This document shows, piece after piece, positions 23,272 through 31,295 of a stretch of DNA of 64,000 nt. The position numbers and the translations under genes are program-made. The notes under the pieces are model-generated. The model ran no database searches and was not told the origin of the DNA. It was given only the letters and a program-made list of their open reading frames with translations. This DNA comes from Cyanobium sp. NIES-981 (GTDB lineage Bacteria; Cyanobacteriota; Cyanobacteriia; PCC-6307; Cyanobiaceae): positions 1,426,001 through 1,490,000 of the forward strand of contig NZ_LT578417.1 of assembly GCF_900088535.1 (NCBI RefSeq). The letters are read 5' to 3'. Numbering within the stretch: position 1 is the first letter of the stretch; every line of letters begins with the position of its first letter.

Positions 23272-24317
23272 TGTGTTTTCTCACCAGGTCATTCAGCGAT
23301 CAGCAATCGCTGGAGGGACTGCTGAGGCGTGAGGCCACCGAGAGCCATGTGGCACCTGTTGCCGTTATAGATGGCCAGATAGCGACGTAGCCAGCGGTTG
23401 CGTTCCTCTGATGTCTGGTAGGCGATCACGTAGGCCCATTCCGCCAGGATCGTTTTGATAAACCGCTCGGCCTTGCCGTTGGTTTGCGGCGTATAGGGCT
23501 TGGTGCGGATGGGTTTCAGATCCAATGCCCGGCAGGCTTTTCGCCAATCCCCTGAGCGGTAGGCGGAGCCGTTATCCGACAGGATCCTCCGGCAGGTGAT
23601 CCCCTGCTCCGAGAACCAACCGACTGCACGGGCCAGGAATCCAACAGTCGTTGCCCTCTGCTCGTCGGCCAGCACCTCCACATACGCCAGGCGGGTGGCG
23701 TCGTCGATGGCGACGTGCACCTTCTCGTAGCCGGCGCCTCGGGAAGAGCCTTGACGACGGTCACCGGTGATCCGGTGACCGACCCGCTCAAACCTGGCCA
23801 GCTGTTTGGTGTCGACATGGATCATGTCGCCAGGCCGCTCCCACTGGTAGCGGCGAACTGGAACCTTGGGTTCAAGATTTCTGAGCCGTCCCAGCCCCAG
23901 GGCATTCATCACACGTCCGACGGTCGAGAGGGGCGCCTTGACGGCCCTGGCGATGCGCCGGAGAGTGCAGCGCTGGTGCCGTAGATCCACAGCCTGCTGC
24001 AGTTGCTGCGGATCGAGCGTCCGCCGCTGGGTGCGGCGAACACTCCGTCGATCCGCCAGTGCCGTTACGCCGCCATCACGGAAACGCGCCAGCCACTTGT
24101 AGGCGCTGCGCAGGCTGATCCCGGCTTGTGCCGCAAGGGCCTTGAGCGGCACGCCCTCATTGAGGTGCCGACGAATCAGGCGTTCCCGACTGATCGGCGT
24201 CAGTCGGGCATTGGGGTGGCTATGCATGGGGTGTGAGGTCTTGGGATGGGCGGTGACACCCCGACCCTGGCGACCTCACACCCAATCGTCAGCTGAACAA
24301 CGTGGTGGGACTACACA
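23272..24317 (-). mobile_element. IS481-family element, copy 2, 1,046 bp, complete
   Basis: Imperfect inverted repeats TGTGTTTTCTCACCAGGTCA and (complement) TGTGTAGTCCCACCACGTTG, flanked by the 6-bp direct repeat GCTAGC (23266-23271, 24318-24323), which fits the NCTAGN target of IS481. Internal sequence matches copy 1. It splits hamB. Confidence 0.92.
23289..24227 (-). CDS. IS481-family transposase, copy 2
   Basis: 312 residues, same sequence as copy 1 at 11648-12586: HTH (AAQAGISLRSAYKWLARF), DDE residues in HVDTKQ, SDNGSAY and GKAERFIK. Intact gene in an intact element, so it is the more likely source of transposase activity. Confidence 0.92.
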   Translation of the reverse strand: MHSHPNARLTPISRERLIRRHLNEGVPLKALAAQAGISLRSAYKWLARFRDGGVTALADRRSVRRTQRRTLDPQQLQQAVDLRHQRCTLRRIARAVKAPLSTVGRVMNALGLGRLRNLEPKVPVRRYQWERPGDMIHVDTKQLARFERVGHRITGDRRQGSSRGAGYEKVHVAIDDATRLAYVEVLADEQRATTVGFLARAVGWFSEQGITCRRILSDNGSAYRSGDWRKACRALDLKPIRTKPYTPQTNGKAERFIKTILAEWAYVIAYQTSEERNRWLRRYLAIYNGNRCHMALGGLTPQQSLQRLLIAE

Positions 24318-26340
24318 GCTAGCGGGATCCGCGGGCAGCAGTTCTTCGATGTCACCATCACGCTCTCGGAAGTAATCGAGCAGGTCGTGGAGCGCGAATG
24401 GGCTGATGCCGGGATTCCGGGCGATGATGACTGGTTCGATCGCAAGAGCTTCAACAGCCTCCTTCACCGCGTCCGCCAGGCCATCAAGGCTACCCGCTTC
24501 ATATCGTCCCGCCCACGGTGCCTCGAGCAGCCCGCCGAAGCGGACGTGAATACCGGCGAGATATGAAAAGACGTAATCGAACTCTGGTCGCTGCCGGGCA
24601 GAATCCAGTGGCGCTCGGTTCTTGATGAACTCTACGAGCTCTGCTGGCACTCGAAGAACGTCATCTGTCGTGCGTCTGATCGGCTGCCTGGATCGTTCGC
24701 GTGGTGGGCCATCGGGCCCCCACAGATCTTTCCGGTCGGGGTCGATGCAGAAGATGTTTCCTTGGAACTCCTTGCCCCAGCGTCCCGCGCGGCCAGCGAG
24801 GTTCCAGAAGTCCTCTGCAGACAAAGGGCTGCCTCGGCCCTTCGTCGGCCCGCGCATGAAGATATTACGGCACGACATATTGACCCCTTCGATCAGGGTC
24901 GCCGTGCAGATGAGGTACCTGATAGTGCCCGCGGTGAAGAGACGCTCGATCTCCTCGCGTATGAGCAAAGGCATGTTTCCATAATGGAAAGCAATTCCAC
25001 GCCGCAGGTAGGTCGCCAAGAGAAACCTCTTGTGCACTATGTGCTGTGAAAGTTCGGCGAGTCTCTGCAGATCCTTCGAGGAATCGGCGTCGTCAGCGCC
25101 GATGAGATCGTAGAGCTGGCCGGCGATTTTCTCTGCTTCCGCAGCGCCGTTCACGTAGACGATGTTGCCGTGGGAAAACCCTGCGATGGCGTGCGCGATA
25201 AAGGATAGCCGCTTGCTCTCCGGGCTCGGAGAAGCCTCTAGCTCGACGGAGCCTAGCGAGATGCTCGTGTCTCGCAAGCACAGGGAGATGTCCCAGATCT
25301 TTGGCTTGCGCTGTCTTTGGGTCACCCAGAACAGGTTCTGGGTGACCGTTACGTCATCGTTCGCAAAAGCGTATGTGGCTCGGTTATCACGAGCATCCGC
25401 GAGCAGAACTTCCGGATTGCTTGTCATAGGGCTTGCGAAGAGTACTCGCAGCTCCTTGTTCATCTCCCCAAGCCGCTCGATGACATCCTGAAGCAGCACG
25501 CCACGCTGGCGGTCCCCAACCTTATGTGCTTCGTCCACGATGAGCGCACGGACATCTAGGTCAGATTGCGAGGATAGGAGGATGTGGAGCCGCTCCTGCG
25601 TGAAAACGAGAACGCGCCGACGAACCGGTGGCGTGGACTCGTCCACCCTTAGAAACGGCATCGCAGAGACGGAAACCTCCTCGAGGCCTTCCCGTACGAA
25701 AAGGTCGCGAAGGTCTCGTTCCACCTGACTGATTAATGCCCTCGTTGGGACGAGGTAGACGATATTGGCAGCCTCTGACTCCCGCATCATTTCGCAGACC
25801 CAGCGCGCCAGGATGAACGACTTGCCAGCTGACGTCGGTGCCGACACCGACATCCATCCCTGGTTTTGGATCACGTTCCAAAACTGTTTCTGGAACCGGT
25901 TCACCCGGAGCGAGGTGTCATCTTGGATCAAGATCGACTGCTCGATTGAACGGCGATCGAAGTCAAGGCGCGCGGCACCAGGAAGACGTGCCTCGAATGA
26001 TGGGCGTAGCAGCTGTCTGCGCACCGCCAAATTGATGGCGGGATGGTTTGCGAGCGCGTCGAGAACGAGGGCCGCCGAGTCCTTCTGAACGTCGGTTGCT
26101 GACTCGTCGCACAAGCAGGTCTGCGCGATGCGCAGCGCCACCGACTGGCACCGACTGTCCTCGGCATGCGAGAGCGCGCTCGCACACAAAAGCAAGTAGC
26201 TCCAGTCATGCTTGAGTGCTTGGTGCTCGTTTAGCCTGGTGAAACGAGTTCCCACCTCGAGCTCACCGCATGCTGCGTCAACAACGACGGTGTCTGCGCG
26301 TTTGCGGAAGGCCGGAACGTCGATCAGCCAGCCTCCAAGG

Positions 26341-27534
26341 TCACGGAGCGCCACGAGGAGCCCCCTTGTTCTTCGGCGAACGCGAGCGCTTGGCGGTCGG
26401 CGCTCCAGACCGCACGCTGGAACCCTTCGGCACCGAACCAGCACGAGCAGCGGGCGGCGCAGCCGCGGCGGCTAGTTCCGCTACCACAGAAGACGGATGA
26501 TTGCACGTCATCTCCGGTGCACCTTCTTTCGCCTCCGTGCTCAGGCCGAGGTGCTCTCGGAATAGCTTCCGAAACTCATCTGCAGATGGAAACGGAACGA
26601 ATAGGAAGTGCATCGAGAACGCTTCGATCTTCTCTTCCGTCACGCGCTTGACGACGTGCTTCTTCCAATCCGGCAACGACGAGGTGATGGCGGAGACGAC
26701 TTCTTCGAGCTCGGACCTCGAGGGTCCCTCTGGGTAGGCATCGCAGTCGAAGCCTACGAGACATAGACCTCGGAACTCAAGCAAGTTGAAACCCGGATCA
26801 TCGGGGTTGAGGAACTTCTTGAGCGCGTTCTCTAGATCCTCGTTGTCGACATCGAGGTGACGCTGTAGCAACTGCAGGTCGCGTTTGCTAGCCTCATGAT
26901 CTTGGAGCATTGGAGCCAGCGACTTGAGGCAATCTCGAATTGCGCTAGTCACATTGCCGAAAATCTTGGACTCGCCCCAATAGAGAAGGAGCTTGCCACT
27001 CACCTCGTCAATGCCTGCGTGAAGACCATCAGCACCGTGGATGTGCATGCGCGTGTTGGTCTTCAGGCTCATCTTGCAGATGAGTTGCGGGAGCTTAAGG
27101 AGCTTCTCAGCGAGCGCGAACAAGAGCAGCTCGCCTCCTTCGCCGCTCAGAATGAGGTCAGTGAAGAGCTCACGAGCCTTCGTGTGGAGCCTGACCACCT
27201 TCTGGCTCGATCCCGTACGAGCAGCTTCCTCGCAAGCTGCGCGGTACTCGCTCCTCGGAATCGCGTAATCCAAGACATGCTCGGCAACCGCCTCGACTAG
27301 GCTCTCGATTCGCGGCCGTCCGTTGCCATCGAGAGTGAGGCAGTGGCAATGCGCTGTGATGTTCGTACCTTCAACGACCACATGCCGCTCAACGTCGTGT
27401 AGCACTGCAGCAAGGTCCGTCGGTTCGCCCCGCGCCAGGCGTGCGAGTGCCACTGCCAGCGGCTCCAGCGGCCGCGTGGGGGACACCGCAGGCTGCGCAG
27501 TTGGTGCCCCTATTGCGGTTGCGCTCGCCTTCAT
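26341..27534 (-). CDS. hamA: HamA (DUF1837) nuclease of a Hachiman system
   Basis: 397 residues. The DUF1837 core holds a PD-(D/E)XK-like active site: HAGIDEVSGKLLLYWGESKI (Asp, then E-x-K) followed by VTSAIRDCLKSLAPML. In Hachiman systems HamA is a DNase kept inactive by HamB until DNA damage or phage DNA is sensed. The last 75 residues are low-complexity Ala/Pro/Lys/Arg-rich, longer than usual for HamA (about 300 residues). The end overlaps hamB (GTG 26354). Base composition is less GC-rich than the flanking core genes, suggesting acquisition. Confidence 0.8.
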   Translation of the reverse strand: MKASATAIGAPTAQPAVSPTRPLEPLAVALARLARGEPTDLAAVLHDVERHVVVEGTNITAHCHCLTLDGNGRPRIESLVEAVAEHVLDYAIPRSEYRAACEEAARTGSSQKVVRLHTKARELFTDLILSGEGGELLLFALAEKLLKLPQLICKMSLKTNTRMHIHGADGLHAGIDEVSGKLLLYWGESKIFGNVTSAIRDCLKSLAPMLQDHEASKRDLQLLQRHLDVDNEDLENALKKFLNPDDPGFNLLEFRGLCLVGFDCDAYPEGPSRSELEEVVSAITSSLPDWKKHVVKRVTEEKIEAFSMHFLFVPFPSADEFRKLFREHLGLSTEAKEGAPEMTCNHPSSVVAELAAAAAPPAARAGSVPKGSSVRSGAPTAKRSRSPKNKGAPRGAP

Positions 27535-27682
27535 GCCTGGCCTCCTCTCATATCTGGCGTAATGAAAACATCGTTGGACTCGCTTGACGATACTGCCGAG
27601 ATGCGGTAATGGCTTGGTGCTGTCGCTAAAGGTTCGTCACTTGCAGCGTGCTTACGCGAGATCGCAACAGAGCTTCCATTGT

Positions 27683-27771
27683 GCCTAACTCGACGATCAC
27701 TTGACTGCAAGAGCTGACAGCATTTTTAAAGCATCTTACGGTGGCAGTTCAAGTGCATCGAGATGTTAGAA
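27683..27771 (-). other. attC-like integron recombination site, minus orientation
   Basis: On the minus strand: left box TTCTAAC (27771-27765), spacer, L arm CACTTGAACTGC; right side GCAGTCAAGTG, spacer, right box GTTAGGC (27689-27683, fits GTTRRRY). The two L arms pair over their whole length except for one extra A on the left arm, exactly the extrahelical-base asymmetry of attC sites. It begins 11 bp after the stop of the nuclease gene (27783). About 89 bp, with a longer variable loop than the site at 22455. Confidence 0.6.
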
Positions 27772-28041
27772 GTCTTTCATGATTAGGTGTTATCAAGAAA
27801 CTCATCCTGTTCTATCGGAGTGCCAATGGTGATGCTAGCGTCAAAGGCGATCAGTGACGTAATACTCCCCACTTCCATTTCACACTGAGCCTCAAGCTGC
27901 TTCACGACTTCTGTATGATTGGATCTGTCAAAGTCGCCTCGCAGGTAAAGTGCTTTACCCGTTCTTTCCAGCTCTACTGGATCGCAAACAAATCTGCCAA
28001 AGAGACGCCTAAAGTGGCTATCTCTTAGCTCTGGATATTTA

Positions 28042-29756
28042 GGGCCTCCTGAGAAAAGCCACATCCACTGCAGCGCAATGGATGTGAGCAGTTTTCTCGG
28101 CTAAAATGTACGAGATTGGGCTCGTTTGCGCCCAAAAGCCGCCCAGAGTTTTCCACATGTACCGACGTGAGCATCGTGATCAGCTCTCGTTCGAGGACTT
28201 CTTCCTGCCGTTTGGAGGAAAGCTCTCTGGTGACAATCGCTGGATCAAGCTGGCTGAGCTGATCCCATGGGATGAGCTGGAAGGTGACTATGCAGCTCAG
28301 TTCTGCAAGGGCTTTGGCGCCCCGGCAAAGCCATTTCGCATGGCACTGGGCGCCCTGATCATCAAGGCCCGCATGGGGCTGACTGATGAAGAACTGGTTG
28401 AGCAAATCAAAGAGAACCCCTATCTCCAGTTCTTCATCGGCCTGGAGGCATTTCAGTACTCGGCTCCGTTTGACCCATCAATGATGGTGTACTTCCGGAA
28501 GCGGCTGCCAGATTCGGTCGTGAATGACTGCAATGAACGAATCGTGCGTCACGGTCTGAACGTGATCCGTTCGTCTGCAGTTGATGAGCACGACAGCAGC
28601 GATGGAGGCGGAGCCGGGAGCGCAGCTGATCAGAAGATTGAATCCAAAACGCCACGGCCAAATCAGGGGTCACTGCTGATTGATGCGACATGCGTTCCGG
28701 CAGATATTCGGCATCCAACGGATCTCTCGCTGCTCAATGAAGGCCGAGAGCTCACCGAGACTCTGATCGATGCCATGTATTCGCAGGTCAGAGAGTCCTT
28801 TGGTCACAAACCACGAACGCATCGGAAGCAGGCCAGGCAGCAGTTCCTCGCCGTGGCCAAGAAAAAACGCCCTCGGTTTCTCAAGATCCGCAAAGCGATC
28901 AAGCAACAGCTTGGGCATCTCAAGCGCAACCTTGCCAACATTGACGCCCTGACAGCCTGTGGCGCAAGCCTTCTGGCGGCTGGGCGGCATGCCTATCAGA
29001 AGCTGTTGGTTGTCAGTGAGCTGGTCCGCCAGCAGAACATTCTCTATCGCTCAGACACCAGAAGTATTCCCGCTCGCATCGTCAGCCTCTGTCAAGCGCA
29101 CATCAGGCCAATTGTTCGCGGCAAGGCGAGGTGCAATGTTGAGTTCGGCGCCAAGATCTCACTTTCTGTCACCGATGAAGGATTTGCTTTCCTGGATCGG
29201 CTGAGCTTTGACCCCTACAACGAAGGGGAAGATCTGAAAGTTCAGGCCCAAGCCTATCGTCGTCGATACGGCTGCTATCCGGAGGTGATCTGCGCTGATC
29301 AGATCTACCGCACAAGATCAAATCGGGCATTCTGCCAGCGTCACGGCATTCGGCTGAGTGGGCCTCGTCTTGGTCGCCCGAAGAATGATCCGGAGTTGGT
29401 GGCAGCCGAGAGGCGGCAGTTCGTTGATGATCAAAGGCGGCGCAATGCTGTTGAAGGCAAGATCGGTCAAGGCAAGCGTCGCTATGGATTGGGATTGATC
29501 CGAGAGAAACTGCCGGCAACACAGGGTTCATCCATCGCGATGAATGTCCTGGTCATGAACCTCCAGAAGCTCCTGGAGCTTCTTTGTCTCTATTTTGTGC
29601 TCTGCTGGCAACTCTTGGTCTCCGCCGCACGGGCTCTGAGCTCCAGCAGCAGAGAGCTGAGTTGTCAGCTCAGCGGGGCCTGAGGATCACTCAGAGGTCG
29701 CCCGGGCAGGCTCATTGTGGTGCGCATTGCCCGCGGCTCACTTTCTCAGGAGGCCC
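28042..29756 (+). mobile_element. IS5/IS1182-like insertion sequence, 1,715 bp
   Basis: Terminal inverted repeats GGGCCTCCTGAGAAAAGCC (left) and GGGCCTCCTGAGAAAGTGAG (right, complement), flanked by the direct repeat TATTTA (28036-28041 and 29757-29762). One DDE transposase gene fills it. It interrupts the nuclease-like gene on the opposite strand. Confidence 0.88.
28106..29683 (+). CDS. DDE transposase with DUF772 N-terminal domain
   Basis: 525 residues (start ATG 28106 or 28157). The DUF772 part reads KARMGLTDEELVEQIKENPY and LQFFIGLEAFQYSAPFDPSM, then DATCVPADIRHPTDLSLLNE (first catalytic Asp), a long insertion, and the last block RRNAVEGKIGQGKRRYGLGL (catalytic Glu). This layout is shared by IS1182 and a group of IS5 elements; I cannot decide between them. 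The C-terminal hydrophobic tail is unusual but the frame is intact. Confidence 0.85.
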   Translation: MYEIGLVCAQKPPRVFHMYRREHRDQLSFEDFFLPFGGKLSGDNRWIKLAELIPWDELEGDYAAQFCKGFGAPAKPFRMALGALIIKARMGLTDEELVEQIKENPYLQFFIGLEAFQYSAPFDPSMMVYFRKRLPDSVVNDCNERIVRHGLNVIRSSAVDEHDSSDGGGAGSAADQKIESKTPRPNQGSLLIDATCVPADIRHPTDLSLLNEGRELTETLIDAMYSQVRESFGHKPRTHRKQARQQFLAVAKKKRPRFLKIRKAIKQQLGHLKRNLANIDALTACGASLLAAGRHAYQKLLVVSELVRQQNILYRSDTRSIPARIVSLCQAHIRPIVRGKARCNVEFGAKISLSVTDEGFAFLDRLSFDPYNEGEDLKVQAQAYRRRYGCYPEVICADQIYRTRSNRAFCQRHGIRLSGPRLGRPKNDPELVAAERRQFVDDQRRRNAVEGKIGQGKRRYGLGLIREKLPATQGSSIAMNVLVMNLQKLLELLCLYFVLCWQLLVSAARALSSSSRELSCQLSGA

Positions 29757-30291
29757 TATTTAGGGCTATGGTCGTTCAGAAACAGTCCGGCCATGGTGCG
29801 CCCTACAACGATTCCATCTAATACATTTCTTTGTCGGTAAAAGTCACTGTTGTCTACATAGTAAGCATCCTTAAGAATTCCACGGCCGTCACGATTCCCT
29901 GCAACAAGACTAAGGCCATACGCGCTTGAGCGAAACTGCTCATAAACATCTTCCGCCCACTCTCGATCAGCAATAATCCAAAGTAGACGAAAGGCTTGAT
30001 CATGATTATATGTCTTAAGCTGCTTCACGGACTCCTTGATGACGCCGGAAATCCTGTTCTGCCTACAAAGCCCAAATGTATTGATTGAATCTTCTCCGCG
30101 ATATCCGGCGGGAGCAATTCTCTCTTTTATTTCGAATAATAGGGATTCATTATGCCCACAGGCAGCTATATCAGGCGTCTTTTCATTCGTCTCTGGTATT
30201 GCCTGTGCGTCATACCGATTGGCCTGAAGTCTTTGAATGACATCAGCCTTAATGCTTTGATCGTTCATGTGTCAGTGTTAAGCTGCAGTAC

Positions 30292-30377
30292 TTCTAATGC
30301 TGGGCATCGCCTGCCCGCAGATGGGTATAGGAAAAGATCCTCAGAAGGCACAGTCAATCGGCGGAGTCAGATTAGGC
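30292..30377. other. Degenerate attC-like hairpin between two defence genes
   Basis: TTCTAAT at 30292 and ATTAGGC at 30371 form the outer boxes, and the adjoining arms (CTAATGCTGGGCATCGCC versus the complement CTAATCTGACTCCGCC) pair only in part. Placement is right: between the stop of the caspase-like gene (30395) and the start of the nuclease gene (30268). The boxes have AAT/ATT instead of AAC/GTT and the asymmetry points the other way, so this is weak. Confidence 0.3.
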
Positions 30378-30394
30378 GCATAGCCGTGCTAGAA

Positions 30395-31039
30395 TTAGGG
30401 ATCCTTGAACATACTTGTAAGCTTATTGTCCTCGTGAAAGTAAATGTTAAATCCATATGATGAATATGCGCCCTGAACTAGCTCCACCAGCTTTGTGGCG
30501 GCAGAATGAGCCATATTTCGTGGAGACAGCTTTCCCTTTCTTTTGCTTTTGTTTGCAACATACAGCTCGGCTAGTTTAGAGAAGAAGATCATGTCAATTG
30601 CACTGCCATCTACCCAGTCGACAGATTTCGCATAGCCGGCGACCCATTCGAGGTTTGTTTTCTTGTTTTCTAAGAAGAAACGCGCGAAGTCCGCGTTACC
30701 GGTGAGGCATGTGCCCAAGAACAACCCCTTGATCTGCTTGCTTGCATTCGCAGTAATCAAGATATTACGAGCCTCAGCTCTGCTAATTGACTTATCGACG
30801 CTGGGTCCTATCGCTTTTTCATCGCCATGGCTCGCGAGGTATACAATCTCGGTTCGCTCATCGGCGCCCCGCATATTCATTACAACAGAGAGCGATGATT
30901 TATCGGCAAACATATCGTAAGCGAATGCGCTGGGATTGTCGTAATGAATAGAGGCAACCGCTTCGAATAAAGGTCGAACACTGTGATTGCCTTTATCCCA
31001 CCAGCGAGACTCAATAACTGAAAAAGGGCAGGCTGCCAT
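30395..31039 (-). CDS. Caspase-like (DUF6642-like) cysteine protease, candidate defence effector
   Basis: 214 residues. N-terminal FSVIESRWWDKGNHSVRPLF, then the His strand ERTEIVYLASHGDEKAIGPS and the Cys strand IKGLFLGTCLTGNADFARFF, then WVAGYAKSVDWVDGSAIDMI. The spacing of the H-G and T-C dyad matches caspase-fold proteins annotated as DUF6642-like. Such proteases act as effectors or activators in several bacterial immune systems. No sensor domain is attached. The downstream gene on the same strand is the nuclease-like gene. Low GC, flanked by cassette-like hairpins. Confidence 0.6.
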   Translation of the reverse strand: MAACPFSVIESRWWDKGNHSVRPLFEAVASIHYDNPSAFAYDMFADKSSLSVVMNMRGADERTEIVYLASHGDEKAIGPSVDKSISRAEARNILITANASKQIKGLFLGTCLTGNADFARFFLENKKTNLEWVAGYAKSVDWVDGSAIDMIFFSKLAELYVANKSKRKGKLSPRNMAHSAATKLVELVQGAYSSYGFNIYFHEDNKLTSMFKDP

Positions 31040-31295
31040 AGGCTAATCGTGGTTTGATATGAGGAATTCTAACTTGTTATTGGGCAGGTGCGTATAAGTT
31101 GTAGCGGCCCAATCCTGTTTCCGCATAAAACGGCCTCCTGTGTTGGCATCTGTGGCAACGAAGCCAGAAAGGACGCCTGTTCCCAATCCGAAGCCTCTAT
31201 CTGCTGTCAGATTATCTGGGTCCGCATAAAATCGCTACAGAGCCAACCTTGGCCGGCAGGTTCAACGGGGCCATATCAGCTGAACGGTTGCTTGC
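31040..31295. other. Intergenic 256 bp with a hairpin; junction of low- and high-GC DNA
   Basis: No gene seen. TTCTAAC at about 31067 followed by ATTGGGC..GCCCAAT (about 31078-31112) can fold and recalls the boxes of the attC-like sites. Right of about 31240 the base composition returns to GC-rich. Probably holds the promoter of the caspase-like gene (leftward) and of the helicase gene (rightward). Confidence 0.35.

Larger units (their letters stand above)
22678..26354 (-). pseudogene. hamB: HamB-type helicase of a Hachiman system, split by IS481 copy 2
   Basis: Part one 26354-24318, part two 23271-22678; removing the element and one GCTAGC joins ..LLPADPAS to NDAANVYAGIFGRLC in frame. Starts GTG 26354, overlapping hamA by 14 bp. 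Superfamily 2 helicase motifs: I APTSAGKSFILARW, II LIVDEAHKVGD, III LFASPMTSN, V CTATLIEGVNMSC, VI NLAGRAGRWGKEF. The C-terminal part (RLIQDRIDYVMKKGKAADVA) is helical. HamB is the DNA-sensing helicase of Hachiman. As it stands the product ends after about 680 residues with a short IS-encoded tail, so the ATPase core remains but about 190-200 C-terminal residues are lost. Confidence 0.8.
27783..30268 (-). pseudogene. PD-(D/E)XK nuclease-like gene, split by an IS5/IS1182-like element
   Basis: Part one 30268-29757 and part two 28041-27783 rejoin in frame when the element and one TATTTA are removed: ..FLNDHSPK continues YPELRDSHFRRLFGRF, total about 255 residues. The N-terminal third has TPDIAACGHNESLLFEIKER, an (x)PD..E-x-K pattern of restriction-type nucleases. 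The remainder (KQLKTYNHDQAFRLLWIIAD) resembles the sheet of such folds; no full family name can be given. Low GC compared with core genes. The stop is followed by an attC-like site. Confidence 0.6.

Noticed and set aside
20600-31100. Integron integrase gene expected near the attC-like sites
   Set aside because: No tyrosine-recombinase motifs were found on either strand; the array, if real, lacks its integrase here.
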